From positions 3,782,001 through 3,846,000 of the forward strand of contig OZ253536.1 of NCBI GenBank assembly GCA_965262425.1: 64,000 nt of DNA. Reading direction: 5' to 3'. A model generated the notes under the pieces. The model ran no database searches, was not told the origin of the DNA, and saw nothing but the letters and a program-made list of their open reading frames with translations. Position 1 is the first letter of the stretch; each line of letters opens with the position of its first letter. Made by a program: the position numbers and the translations under genes. Of this stretch, positions 1-8,040 are shown one piece after another. Origin of the DNA: CAZOZZ01 sp965262425. Lineage in GTDB: Bacteria; Acidobacteriota; Terriglobia; 20CM-2-55-15.

Positions 1-794
1 TTGCCCCGGGATCCGCCGATCACGAGAATCTTTCCATAACTGCCCTTGTTCGTGTCGTCTTCCCTGGCATACAGCGCATCGGAAAAGCTGTCCCCAAGGA
101 GCAGGTTCACATCGAGGCCATCAGCTTCGAGTAATTCTGGCGGATTGCCGATGTCCGCGATGACGACCTCACCTGCCATCTCATGAGCGGGAGACAGCAC
201 AAGACAGAATTTCGGGGCCGTCAGTGTCACCGTCAGGTCAGCTTCGACCGTGGGACCGGCAATGTCGGCGCTATCGGCCGTACAACCGGATGGCACGTCG
301 ACGGAAACAATCGTCGCGCCGGGAAAGAACTCGTCCAGGCTCTGGATAACGAAGCTGAAGAGCCCTTCGACGGGCTTGGAGAGGCCCGTTCCCAGCAGTG
401 CATCGATAACAAGGTCCGCCCCGACTATCTCCAGACGCTCTCGTTCCCATTCCTCCTGGGTCCGAACAACGACCGGGGGATAGCCGATGGCGGTCAGAAT
501 GTCCAGGTTCGTGCGCGCGTCGCCGGTCACATCCGTCGGGGAGGCAAATAGAAAGACCGTCGGGAAACAACCGCGCTGGATCAACTGCCGCGCAACGACG
601 ATCCCATCACCGCCGTTGTTTCCCTTACCGCAAAGGATCGCGATCGATTGCTCCGCGAGATTTTCGAAACGAGCTTCGAGCGCCTCGACAACCCGCATCC
701 CGGCATTTTCCATGAGAAGGATTCCGGGCACGCCGAACTTCTCGGTCGAGAGTCGATCGACTTCACGAATCTGTTCGGCTGTGAGGATTTTCAT
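1..794 (-). CDS. nnr: NAD(P)H-hydrate epimerase / ADP-dependent NAD(P)HX dehydratase, 3' end outside window
   Basis: Bifunctional repair enzyme that epimerises and dehydrates damaged NADHX/NADPHX. The visible 264 residues cover the YjeF_N epimerase domain, with the glycine-rich GKGNNGGDG loop at residues 56-64 and VSVDVPSG further on. The linker GSYGKILVIGGSRG at the window edge is the usual start of the C-terminal ribokinase-like dehydratase domain. The start is ATG at 794 (MKILTAEQIREVD), which matches the family N-terminus. The same frame stays open upstream into a peroxiredoxin-like remnant with no stop between, so a fusion cannot be excluded from reading frame alone. The C-terminal domain is not visible. 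Confidence 0.9.
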   Translation of the reverse strand, partial: MKILTAEQIREVDRLSTEKFGVPGILLMENAGMRVVEALEARFENLAEQSIAILCGKGNNGGDGIVVARQLIQRGCFPTVFLFASPTDVTGDARTNLDILTAIGYPPVVVRTQEEWERERLEIVGADLVIDALLGTGLSKPVEGLFSFVIQSLDEFFPGATIVSVDVPSGCTADSADIAGPTVEADLTVTLTAPKFCLVLSPAHEMAGEVVIADIGNPPELLEADGLDVNLLLGDSFSDALYAREDDTNKGSYGKILVIGGSRG

Positions 795-1070
795 GGGCTT
801 AAAATCGAAAGGACGCAGGAAGGCAGCTTTACTACCCGGATTCAGGGTGCCATAACGCTCGATGACGTCCCCGTCGCGATCCGCCAGGAATGTCACCTGT
901 TCGGCTCCGACCGACTCCGCGAACTTGGCCTGCATGAAGGGGGTGTCTCTCGATACCGCAATAACCGCGATGTTCAGGGCGACAAACTCGTCCCAATGTT
1001 CACCGATCCCGGTGAACTCTCGCGTTCAGCCACCGGTCCAGTCGGAGGATGAGCACTATTCTCTTCATCT
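795..1070 (-). pseudogene. Peroxiredoxin-like remnant with in-frame TGA at the expected catalytic cysteine
   Basis: Reading leftward in the nnr frame, codons up to the TGA at 1026-1028 give REFTGIGEHWDEF, then NIAVIAVSRDTPFMQAKFAE, then FLADRDGDVIERYG. This order resembles AhpC/TSA and Tpx peroxiredoxins. Directly before the TGA the frame reads DWTGG, so TGA falls at the cysteine of the T-x-x-C motif, followed by TRE. A TAG lies a few codons further upstream in this frame. In the neighbouring frame ATG at 1070 gives MKRIVLILR, a plausible beta strand, so a one-base shift would also be needed. The N-terminal 30 or so residues and the C-terminal third of a normal peroxiredoxin are absent, and the frame runs into nnr. 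Most likely a decayed gene; a selenocysteine form is the alternative. Confidence 0.45.
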
Positions 1071-1309
1071 TTGCTCCTCCGTCCGAGCGCAGGTCAGTGG
1101 CTGCCCCCGCCAATCTCCCCGCGCCTCGATAAACTTGCTTGGCGAACTTTGTTTCGCGACGCACCCATTGTAGCTTCGCCGGTCCGCTTCGTGAGAACGG
1201 TTAAGATGATATGCTAAGATCTCTGATTTATGCAACATAGGGTCCGCCGGTGGGCTGCTAGGAGCGTAGTGACCCTCGGCCGGCACATCCGCGCATCGCC
1301 TCCGCCAAA
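1071..1309. other. Intergenic region between peroxiredoxin remnant and aminotransferase
   Basis: No convincing gene, RNA or repeat is visible. The short open frames here lack ribosome-binding sites and recognisable sequence. The promoter of the following aminotransferase presumably lies here, but I could not pick a clear -35/-10 pair. Confidence 0.4.
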
Positions 1310-2521
1310 ATGCCGATTTCACATGTAAAACGACTGGAAGACCAGTACCTGCTGGGGACTTACAAACGTTACGATATCCTGGTCGATCGCGGGAGTGGCA
1401 GTTACCTGTTCGACCGCGGCAACAAGAGATACCTGGACTTGATGGCCGGTATCGGCGTGAATGCGCTGGGATACGGGCATCCGCGTGTCGTCCGTCTGCT
1501 TAGAAAACAGATCAAAAGGCCACTGCATCTGTCCAATCTGGTGTATCACGAGTATCAGGGAAGGCTCGCCAAACGGCTCGTCGGCGTATCGGGACTCGAT
1601 CGCGTGTTTTTCACCAACAGCGGCACGGAGTCGGTTGAAGGGTGCCTGAAATTCGCACGTGTGTCGGCGAACAGCGGCCGGGAAGTGCGAAGGTACCGGA
1701 TACTGGCCCTCGAAGGGTCGTTCCACGGACGGACCATGGGCTCGCTGTCTGCGACCCATAAGGAAAAATACCGGGAACCGTTCGAACCTCTGGTCCCCGG
1801 ATTCGAGTTCGTCCGATTCAATGACGTGGCCGACCTCGAGGCTAGATTTTCCGACGACGTGTGCGCGGTGATCTTCGAAACGATCCAGGGGGAGGATGGC
1901 ATTCGGCCTGTTTCGGAAGAATTCTATCGGCGGGCCAGGAGCTTGACGCGTGAATCCGGCGCCGCTCTGATCACCGACGAGATCCAATGCGGATTGGGGC
2001 GGACGGGGCGATGGTTCGCTTTTCACAAGTTCGCTCCCGCGACCGATCGCGACAACCTGCCCGATCTGGTCGCCACCGCCAAGCCACTCGGGTTGGGCAT
2101 TCCCCTCGGGGCCGTTCTGATGAAGGAACACATCGCAGAAACCATCGAACCAGGCACCCACGGAACGACCTTCGGCGGAGGGCCCCTGGCCTGTCGATTG
2201 AGCCTGGAACTGTTCAATATTTTTGAAGACGAAGGCATCCTCGAGCACGTTCAGGAAGTGGGGGCTTACTTCCGGCAGCGACTGGATCAACTGACAGACT
2301 TGCCGGTCGTGCGCGAAGTCCGAAGTGACGGGCTCATGCTCGCCGTCGAATTGAAGGTTCCAGGCAAGCCCGTTATCGACAAACTGCTCGAAGCGGGCTT
2401 CATCGTGAACTGCACGCGGGAGAACGTGCTTCGAATCCTGCCACCGTTGATCATCACGAAGAAACAGATAGACAAGTTCGTCGGTTCGCTCAAGCCAATG
2501 CTGGAGGAAATTTATTCATGA
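1310..2521 (+). CDS. Class III PLP-dependent aminotransferase (acetylornithine/4-aminobutyrate family)
   Basis: A 403-aa fold-type I aminotransferase that transfers an omega-amino group from an ornithine-, GABA- or lysine-like donor. Seen: the substrate-side motif LDLMAGIGVNALGYGHPRV, the phosphate-binding region FFTNSGTESVEGCLKFAR, Asp223 in ITDEIQCGLGRTG (binds the pyridine nitrogen), and Lys258 in ATAKPLGLGIPLGAV, the Schiff-base lysine. THGTTFGGGPLACR is also typical. Length matches ArgD/GabT enzymes. Its stop overlaps the start of the DUF169 gene by four bases (ATGA), so the two are probably co-translated. It lies apart from arginine genes, so the substrate is not assignable from sequence alone. 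Confidence 0.88.
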   Translation: MPISHVKRLEDQYLLGTYKRYDILVDRGSGSYLFDRGNKRYLDLMAGIGVNALGYGHPRVVRLLRKQIKRPLHLSNLVYHEYQGRLAKRLVGVSGLDRVFFTNSGTESVEGCLKFARVSANSGREVRRYRILALEGSFHGRTMGSLSATHKEKYREPFEPLVPGFEFVRFNDVADLEARFSDDVCAVIFETIQGEDGIRPVSEEFYRRARSLTRESGAALITDEIQCGLGRTGRWFAFHKFAPATDRDNLPDLVATAKPLGLGIPLGAVLMKEHIAETIEPGTHGTTFGGGPLACRLSLELFNIFEDEGILEHVQEVGAYFRQRLDQLTDLPVVREVRSDGLMLAVELKVPGKPVIDKLLEAGFIVNCTRENVLRILPPLIITKKQIDKFVGSLKPMLEEIYS

Positions 2522-3300
2522 CTAACGTAAAGACCGCGATTGGAAGGATCGAATCTTTCATTCGGCCGGCGACTTTTCCGGTCGGCGTCCGGATGCTGGA
2601 GGCCGGAGATGAGATTCCGGAAAGAGCCAAGCGACCTCGCCGCGACATGTCGGTCGAGATCACCACCTGCCAGGCCGTCACGATGGCGCGAAAATATGGT
2701 TGGACCGTCGCGCTAACGACCGAGGACATCAACTGCCCCCTGACGAAGATCGCCTTCGGGCTCGAGAAGGAGCCTGCTTTTTTCAAGGACGGAAACTGCT
2801 GCGCCGGCATGTATACCCAATCGGCCGCCGCGGGCGCGCGAACCGAAACGGAGACGTATCACTTTCCGTACAATCGCTACAATGGCATCCTGATGGGCCC
2901 GGCGGGGAAAGCAGCCTTTGAACCGCAGGTCGTGATTGTTTACGCAAATCCCGCACAGGTGATGCGGCTGGTCACCGGGGCGTTGTGGAAACAGGGAGGC
3001 GCAATCAAATCGTCGTTCACCGGTCGCATCGACTGCTCCGACGAAATCATCCGACCGATCGAAACCGGCGAATACGAGGTCGTCCTTCCCTGTTACGGAG
3101 ACCGTGTCTTCGGACAGACCGAAGACCACGAAATGGCCTTCTCCTTTCCCTGGCACAAGATCGATGAACTGATTGAGGGACTGGAAGGCACGCACAAAGG
3201 CGGCGTCCGTTATCCGATCCCCTCGTTCCTCCGATACTCGGGTGAGTTCCCGCCGAGTTACAACAAGCTGGATGAGATTTGGGCGGAAGAGAAGGCCTGA
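2518..3300 (+). CDS. DUF169 family protein
   Basis: A 260-aa protein of the uncharacterised DUF169 family. It begins with a conserved segment around FPVGVRMLEAGDEIPE, a typical DUF169 feature, and carries cysteines in TTCQAVTMARKYGW, INCPLTKIAFG and NCCAGMY. The middle stretch MGPAGKAAFEPQVVIVYANP also fits the family. No signal peptide or membrane segment is visible. The start ATG overlaps the aminotransferase stop (ATGA), implying a two-gene transcription unit. DUF169 proteins are often found beside redox or metal enzymes, but their reaction is unknown; the paired cysteines are consistent with metal or cluster binding, which is inference. Confidence 0.8.
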   Translation: MTNVKTAIGRIESFIRPATFPVGVRMLEAGDEIPERAKRPRRDMSVEITTCQAVTMARKYGWTVALTTEDINCPLTKIAFGLEKEPAFFKDGNCCAGMYTQSAAAGARTETETYHFPYNRYNGILMGPAGKAAFEPQVVIVYANPAQVMRLVTGALWKQGGAIKSSFTGRIDCSDEIIRPIETGEYEVVLPCYGDRVFGQTEDHEMAFSFPWHKIDELIEGLEGTHKGGVRYPIPSFLRYSGEFPPSYNKLDEIWAEEKA

Positions 3301-3333
3301 CTGACACGTTGAATCAAAACGAAATGTTGTGTG

Positions 3334-3456
3334 TCAACGCAAAGACGCAAAATCGCAAAGTCTTTGTCTTGGGGACGGAGCAGGGTCACAAATCCTTATC
3401 CCGTCCGAACTAATAAACTTTGCGCCCTTTGTGTCTTTGCGCTTTTGCGTTGAAAA
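3334..3456. repeat. Palindromic intergenic repeat, family A (ACGCAAAGACGCAAA arms)
   Basis: Two inverted arms: left ACGCAAAGACGCAAAATCGC at 3337-3356 and right GTGTCTTTGCGCTTTTGCGT at 3431-3450, separated by unique sequence. The right arm ends immediately before the nudF start codon. Related copies lie at 11089-11236 and 17005-17133, and diverged ones at 32350-32476 and 41792-41937. Confidence 0.75.
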
Positions 3457-3984
3457 ATGACAAAAATCCTAAGTCAAAAAGTGGAGTTTGTGGGGCGGCG
3501 GATTACGGTTCGTCGGGACCGGGTGATCGAGCCTTCCGGGAAGGAGGGGGTGCGGGACGTAGTGTTGCACCCCGGGGCTGTTTCGATTGTCGCGATGCCG
3601 TCGCCCGGTGAGATTGTGCTGATTCGCCAATATCGCCATGCGGCCGGGGAAGAGCTGATCGAGCTTCCGGCTGGGACGCTTGAGGTGGGAGAGGAACCAG
3701 TCGACACGGCGCGCCGCGAACTGGAGGAGGAAACGGGGTACGTGGCGTCGGAGATGACGCACCTGGCCACTTATTACACGACGCCCGGTTTTACGAACGA
3801 ACTCATGTACCTCTACGAAGCATCGGGGCTCGAACTCCGTCAGCAACGGCTCGAAGACGATGAGGCCATCGATGTGGTCCTGACCAGTCGTGAGGACGCT
3901 TTAACATGGATCCGGGAGGGTAAGATCCGCGACGCCAAAACACTGGTCGGTCTCATGATGGTCCTGGGGCCATCGCTCTCATGA
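3457..3984 (+). CDS. nudF: ADP-ribose pyrophosphatase (Nudix hydrolase)
   Basis: A 175-aa Nudix hydrolase expected to cleave ADP-ribose to AMP and ribose 5-phosphate in the cytoplasm. The full Nudix box GX5EX7REUXEEXGU is present at residues 73-95 (G73, E79, R87, E88, E91, E92, G94). The preceding IRQYRHAAGEELIELPAG and the downstream YYTTPGFTNELMYLYEA are the hallmark of the ADP-ribose pyrophosphatase subgroup. The start ATG at 3457 sits right against a palindromic repeat. The stop overlaps the start of the following MFS transporter gene by four bases (ATGA). Confidence 0.92.
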   Translation: MTKILSQKVEFVGRRITVRRDRVIEPSGKEGVRDVVLHPGAVSIVAMPSPGEIVLIRQYRHAAGEELIELPAGTLEVGEEPVDTARRELEEETGYVASEMTHLATYYTTPGFTNELMYLYEASGLELRQQRLEDDEAIDVVLTSREDALTWIREGKIRDAKTLVGLMMVLGPSLS

Positions 3985-5219
3985 AGGAGGACCCCGACTG
4001 CCATCCGACGACCCGTCTTCATCGCCTGCGCTCGATCGAGCAGTGGCGAAAAAATCAGATTTCGGTAACGGTTTCCGCTTCTTTTGTCTTCTTCGGCTTC
4101 ACGCTCGTCATGCCATTCCTGCCCCTCTACGTGCGCCAACTGGGTGTCGAGGGCACCGGTCGGATCGCGTTCTGGACCGGCCTGATCCTGAGCGTGAGCC
4201 CGGCGATGGCCGCGCTGACCGGCCCGATATGGGGGCGCCTTGGCGATCACGTGGGGCTGAAGGCAATGGCGGCGCGTGCCACGGCGGTCAACTGCCTGTG
4301 CTGGTTTTTCATGGGATTCGCGGCGAACGTGTGGCAACTCCTCCTTCTCCGCGCGGTGCTGGGATTGCTGGGCGGCTTCAACAGTGTGTCCATAGCGGCA
4401 ATCACGCAACTTTCGCCCAAAGACAAGATGGCGGGGGTGATCGGAACATTGCAGTCCACTCAAATTCTAGGTGCCGCCATCGGACCGCTGGTCGGCGGGA
4501 TTCTCGCCGGCTACATTGGCATCCAGAACACGTTCTTCGCCACGGCAGTCCTGATGTTCGGCTCGTTCCTGAGCATTATCTTTCTGTACCGCGATAGCGA
4601 TCGAAAACAGCCGGAAAAGCCTGAAGAGCCGAAACCGGCCATCGACCGGAGTTTCCTCAAACATCCCGAATACCTGATGCCGTTGATCGTCCTGTTCGTT
4701 GTCCACATGACGCATCGCACATACGCCCCCATCGTCCCTCTGTTCCTCGAGCAACTCGGCACCCCTGTTGTGAGGCTGGCCGCGGTCTCGGGGGCTCTGT
4801 TCTCGATGGCCGCCTTCGGGGAAGCCCTTTCTGCCTGGCTCTCGGGACGCCTGGCTTCGAGAATTCCGATCGAACGGCTGATCCTGGTCCGCCTCTCGCT
4901 CGGCCTTGCCGTGCTTGTCCCCATAGCACTGGCCGGATCGTCGACTGCATTCTTCATCCTGCGAATCACTCTGTCGCTCCTGGCCGGAGGGGTCTTGACA
5001 TTAGCCTTCACCTCCGCCGGTCAGGTCATTCCTCCCGAACACCGTGGCACCGGTTTCGGAATCCTGTCGAGCATTTCACTGCTCGGAGGTTCTACCGGAC
5101 CCATCATCGCCGGCGCGCTTGCAGCCCTGAGTATCCGCGCCGTCTTTGTGTTCAACATCGTGGTGTATGTGTTGTTGATTGCCTTCGTGGGAACACGGAT
5201 ACGCAGACTACCGAGGTGA
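3981..5219 (+). CDS. Major facilitator superfamily transporter
   Basis: A 412-aa inner-membrane protein with about twelve hydrophobic segments. The conserved loop between helices 2 and 3 is visible as GPIWGRLGDHVGLKAMAARA (the MFS G-x-L-a-D-r-x-G-x-k motif). A charged central loop near residues 205-225 (DSDRKQPEKPEEPKPAIDRS) separates the two six-helix halves. The overall pattern resembles multidrug efflux MFS proteins, but nothing here fixes the substrate. Translational overlap with nudF (ATGA) suggests co-expression. Confidence 0.85.
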   Translation: MKEDPDCHPTTRLHRLRSIEQWRKNQISVTVSASFVFFGFTLVMPFLPLYVRQLGVEGTGRIAFWTGLILSVSPAMAALTGPIWGRLGDHVGLKAMAARATAVNCLCWFFMGFAANVWQLLLLRAVLGLLGGFNSVSIAAITQLSPKDKMAGVIGTLQSTQILGAAIGPLVGGILAGYIGIQNTFFATAVLMFGSFLSIIFLYRDSDRKQPEKPEEPKPAIDRSFLKHPEYLMPLIVLFVVHMTHRTYAPIVPLFLEQLGTPVVRLAAVSGALFSMAAFGEALSAWLSGRLASRIPIERLILVRLSLGLAVLVPIALAGSSTAFFILRITLSLLAGGVLTLAFTSAGQVIPPEHRGTGFGILSSISLLGGSTGPIIAGALAALSIRAVFVFNIVVYVLLIAFVGTRIRRLPR

Positions 5220-5269
5220 ATGTTTTTACGCAGGTGGAGGGGATTTGCTGGCTGGGGTTGAGGCTGATT

Positions 5270-5312
5270 TCCCTTCTAATCTGCGTAATTTGCGTAATCT
5301 GCGTACTGACTG
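5270..5312. repeat. Intergenic repeat, family B (ACGCAGATTACGCAGATT type)
   Basis: AATCTGCGTAATTTGCGTAA followed by TCTGCGTACTGAC is the complement of the ACGCAGATT-type unit. Related copies occur at 7636-7797, 22538-22556 and 28145-28283. It sits in the 130-bp gap between the MFS gene and the DAHP synthase gene. Confidence 0.65.
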
Positions 5313-5350
5313 GCCCTCCCACCGGTGTAATCCGCGTATAATCGAAGCCT

Positions 5351-6379
5351 ATGCTTATCGTAATGGGTGCGCACGCGACCCCGGAACAAACTGAAGCGGT
5401 GTGCAGGAAGATCGAAGAACTCGGCTTCAAGCCTCATCCAATGCCGGGCGCCAGCCGGACCTCCATCGGAATCACGGGTAACCCCGGACCGATCGTTCCG
5501 GAGCCGTTTGAAAACATGCCGGGCGTCGTTGAACTGATCCCGGTAACCCGTCCATACAAGCTGGTCAGTCGCGAATTCAAGGGCGAGAACACGGTCGTTC
5601 AGGTTGGCAACGTCTCGGTCGGCGGTAAGGATCTGGTCGTCGTGGCAGGCCCGTGCGCCGTCGAGACCGAAGAGCGAATGATTCGGATCGCCGAAATGGT
5701 TCGCGACGCGGGCGCCCACATGCTCCGTGGTGGGGCGTTCAAGCCACGGACGTCACCGTACAGTTTTCAGGGCCTCGGTCTGGAGGGCTTGAAAATCCTG
5801 GCCAAGGCCCGCGAGGTTTCTGGACTGCCGATCGTTACCGAAGCGATTGACGCGGAGAGCCTCGACCTGGTCGAAGAATATGCCGACGTCATCCAGATCG
5901 GAGCCAGGAACGCCCAGAACTTCTCCCTGCTGAAGAAGGCCGGAAGAGCTAAGAAGCCGATTCTGCTGAAACGAGGGATGAGCGCGACTCTGGACGAGTT
6001 CCTGCTCGCCGCGGAATACGTCATGTCGGAAGGAAACTACAACGTCATCCTGTGCGAACGCGGCGTTCGAACCTTTGCCGACCACACGCGCAACACGCTC
6101 GACCTTTCCATTGTTCCGGAGGTCAAACGAATCTCCCACCTGCCGATCATCACGGACCCGAGCCACGGAACGGGCAAACGCCACATGGTCACACCCCTGA
6201 GCCGCTCCTCGGTCGCTGTAGGAGCCGACGGCCTGATCATCGAGGTTCACGACGAACCCGAACACGCGCTCTCTGACGGCCCCCAGGCCCTTCTCCCCGA
6301 TCAATTTGCACGACTCATGGAGGAGCTTAGACTGCTCGCTCCCGTCATCCGTCGGGGGATTCCGCTGGTTGCAGTTTAG
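5351..6379 (+). CDS. aroF: 3-deoxy-7-phosphoheptulonate (DAHP) synthase, type I-beta with ferredoxin-like N-terminal domain
   Basis: A 342-aa enzyme for the first step of the shikimate pathway (phosphoenolpyruvate plus erythrose 4-phosphate). Residues 1-70 (MLIVMGAHATPEQTEAVCRK onward) form the small ferredoxin-like regulatory domain of the Thermotoga/Bacillus-type enzymes. The catalytic barrel follows with VVVAGPCAVE, GGAFKPRTSPYSFQGLG, IQIGARNAQNFSLLKKAG, KPILLKRGM and DPSHGTGKRHMV, all family signatures. aroA and aroK lie elsewhere in the window, so the pathway genes are dispersed. The N-terminal domain in this class commonly mediates feedback inhibition by aromatic amino acids. Confidence 0.95.
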   Translation: MLIVMGAHATPEQTEAVCRKIEELGFKPHPMPGASRTSIGITGNPGPIVPEPFENMPGVVELIPVTRPYKLVSREFKGENTVVQVGNVSVGGKDLVVVAGPCAVETEERMIRIAEMVRDAGAHMLRGGAFKPRTSPYSFQGLGLEGLKILAKAREVSGLPIVTEAIDAESLDLVEEYADVIQIGARNAQNFSLLKKAGRAKKPILLKRGMSATLDEFLLAAEYVMSEGNYNVILCERGVRTFADHTRNTLDLSIVPEVKRISHLPIITDPSHGTGKRHMVTPLSRSSVAVGADGLIIEVHDEPEHALSDGPQALLPDQFARLMEELRLLAPVIRRGIPLVAV

Positions 6380-6390
6380 GGGGCGGTGGG

Positions 6391-6452
6391 ACCGAGTCCA
6401 AAGTCCAAGGTCGGGAATCGGGATGACCTAGGACCTCGGACTCCCCTCTCCC
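6391..6452. repeat. Palindromic intergenic repeat, family C (GTCCGAAGTCCGAGGT type)
   Basis: Left arm GTCCAAAGTCCAAGGTCGGG near 6397 and right arm CCTAGGACCTCGGACTCCCC near 6426 are imperfect inverted copies. Similar sequences occur at 18921-18984, 22496-22534 and 30729-30806. It lies between two genes converging on each other, where it could also act as a transcription barrier, but there is no T-run. Confidence 0.65.
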
Positions 6453-6459
6453 GTCCCCC

Positions 6460-7632
6460 TCAAACCGTCACCCACTCCTCCGGCGCCTTCATTAATTTCT
6501 CACACCCCGTTTCCGTAATCACATACGTGTTTTCCAGCCCTGCGCCACCAAGGCCGGGATAGAAAACCTTGGGCTCCATCGCCAGAACGACGCCTGGTTC
6601 CAGGGGCGTATCGAAACGGGGGGCGATGACGGGGAGTTCATCCAGTTCCAGACCGACGCCGTGAGCGACGAAGCCGACCCGGTTTTCGCCGGCACCCATA
6701 AAATGGTCGGCGAAATTCTCTTTTCGAACGCGCTCCTGCGTCTTTCGGTAGATTTCGCTGGGCACGTTCCCTGGCCGGAGCTGTTCTTCGAGCCAGGCAT
6801 TGAGGTCCAGGATATAAGAATGAGTGTCCTGGATCTGTGAGGAAGGGGGGCCAAGCGAATAGGCCCGGGAACCATCGGCCAGATACCCACCGTAGCCGCC
6901 GACAACGTCGACCATAATCGGGGCGCCACGCTCCAGTTTCTTGTCACCCCCCATGGCGGGTACGGCCGGATAAAGACCCCGAACACCGACAGGGCCGTCA
7001 AAGCTGTGGGGGTACGCGGAAGTGTCGCCGAAGGCAACCGCACCATAAAACATCTCGAGGTTGAACCGCCGCATTCGCGCCAATCCCTGGTGGCCTTCCA
7101 TCCGCATGACGTATTCGATCCGGGCGCTCAATTCGAACTCCGCCAGACCTTCGCGCAACTGGGTGGGGATGTCGATAAAGGCCTTGTCGAGCATTCGGGC
7201 GGCATTCCGGATCTGTTCGATTTCGTAATCGGTCTTCACGGATCGAGCAAGCCGAAGCGTCATAGAGGCGTCGGTAAACTTCGCGTTTGGAAACGTCTTG
7301 GAAATCTGCCCGTGCAGCGCCACCGGAACGACGTCGAGTTCGAGACCAAGCAAGTCGCCGGGATTCGGGATGAGGGAACGCAGTTCGGAATATCGACGGA
7401 ACGGCACGATATTCTTCACCGCGGATTCGGTCATGGCCCGCTGATGGCTTTTCCGGACCGCGAACACGGGCTCCCCCTCGCGGGGAAACCACAGGACCCC
7501 GTTCTGGATCGTGCCGGTCATGTAGAACTGGTCGACGTTTTGCAACACGACAAGGGCATCGCAATCCATGAAATCCCGAACCCGCTTCCAACGTCGCTCA
7601 AGTTCTTCCCTGGGAACGTACTCCATTGTCAC
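6460..7632 (-). CDS. M24 family metallopeptidase (Xaa-Pro aminopeptidase-like)
   Basis: A 390-aa pita-bread metallopeptidase expected to remove N-terminal residues ahead of proline in the cytoplasm. The N-terminal creatinase-like domain covers about residues 1-150 and the M24 domain the rest. All five metal ligands appear: Asp in IMVDVVGGYGGY, Asp in LADGSRAYSLG, His in FVAHGVGLELDELP, Glu in AMEPKVFYPG and Glu in GLENTYVIT. GVGLELDELP differs slightly from the more common HEXP form. No signal peptide is seen. A family B repeat lies directly upstream and may hold its promoter. Confidence 0.85.
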   Translation of the reverse strand: MTMEYVPREELERRWKRVRDFMDCDALVVLQNVDQFYMTGTIQNGVLWFPREGEPVFAVRKSHQRAMTESAVKNIVPFRRYSELRSLIPNPGDLLGLELDVVPVALHGQISKTFPNAKFTDASMTLRLARSVKTDYEIEQIRNAARMLDKAFIDIPTQLREGLAEFELSARIEYVMRMEGHQGLARMRRFNLEMFYGAVAFGDTSAYPHSFDGPVGVRGLYPAVPAMGGDKKLERGAPIMVDVVGGYGGYLADGSRAYSLGPPSSQIQDTHSYILDLNAWLEEQLRPGNVPSEIYRKTQERVRKENFADHFMGAGENRVGFVAHGVGLELDELPVIAPRFDTPLEPGVVLAMEPKVFYPGLGGAGLENTYVITETGCEKLMKAPEEWVTV

Positions 7633-7635
7633 CTC

Positions 7636-7797
7636 CGTATTACGCAGATTCGGTCAGTACGCAGATTACGCGGATTACGCAGATTGCGCAGATTATTTGT
7701 TCATGGGGAATTGCAAGGATGGAATGGATGTTGTTGGTAAGTTGATGCAGATGTCCTGTTCCCAATCTGCGAAATCCGCGTAATCTGCGCACTGACT
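7636..7797. repeat. Family B inverted repeat element
   Basis: The left part has several direct units (TACGCAGATTACGCGGATTA, then CGCAGATTGCGCAGATTA) and the right part, near 7767-7795, has the complement (AATCTGCGAAATCCGCGTAA). The arrangement can fold into a long imperfect hairpin. It fills most of the gap between the M24 peptidase gene and the cobalamin riboswitch. Confidence 0.7.
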
Positions 7798-7854
7798 TCT
7801 CCTCCTGTCTGGTGGATGACTACCGCGTCAATTGATCAGTGAAATCCGCGTATG

Positions 7855-8020
7855 CTATCCTTCTCTTCGAACTTCGGATAAGGGAAAGCGGTGAGATACC
7901 GCTACTGCCCAGCAACTGTAAGACGACTACTCCAGCTACAGCCACTGCCGGCCCGGATCGGTGGGAAGGCGACCTCTCATTCGCTGTCGTCGAGTCAGGA
8001 AACCTCCCGGAGGAGATTAC
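7855..8020 (+). promoter_or_regulatory. Cobalamin (adenosylcobalamin) riboswitch
   Basis: The core is clear: GGGAAAGCGGTGAGATACCG, then CTACTGCCCAGCAACTGTAA, AGCCACTG, GGTGGGAAGGCGACC and finally GAGTCAGGAAACCTCCCGGA. These match the conserved CGGTGAAAxxCCG, GCAACTG, AGCCACTG, GGGAAGG and GTCAGxAxACCTGCC boxes of the B12 element in the correct order and spacing. It ends about 20 bases before the btuB start, with the likely ribosome-binding site (GGGAGAGGACC) just downstream, suggesting repression of translation or transcription when cobalamin is bound. Confidence 0.95.
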
Positions 8021-8040
8021 CTTTCTAGGGAGAGGACCAT

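Noticed and set aside
1319..2290. 323-aa open frame on the minus strand inside the aminotransferase
   Set aside because: Antisense shadow; the plus-strand aminotransferase has all catalytic residues.
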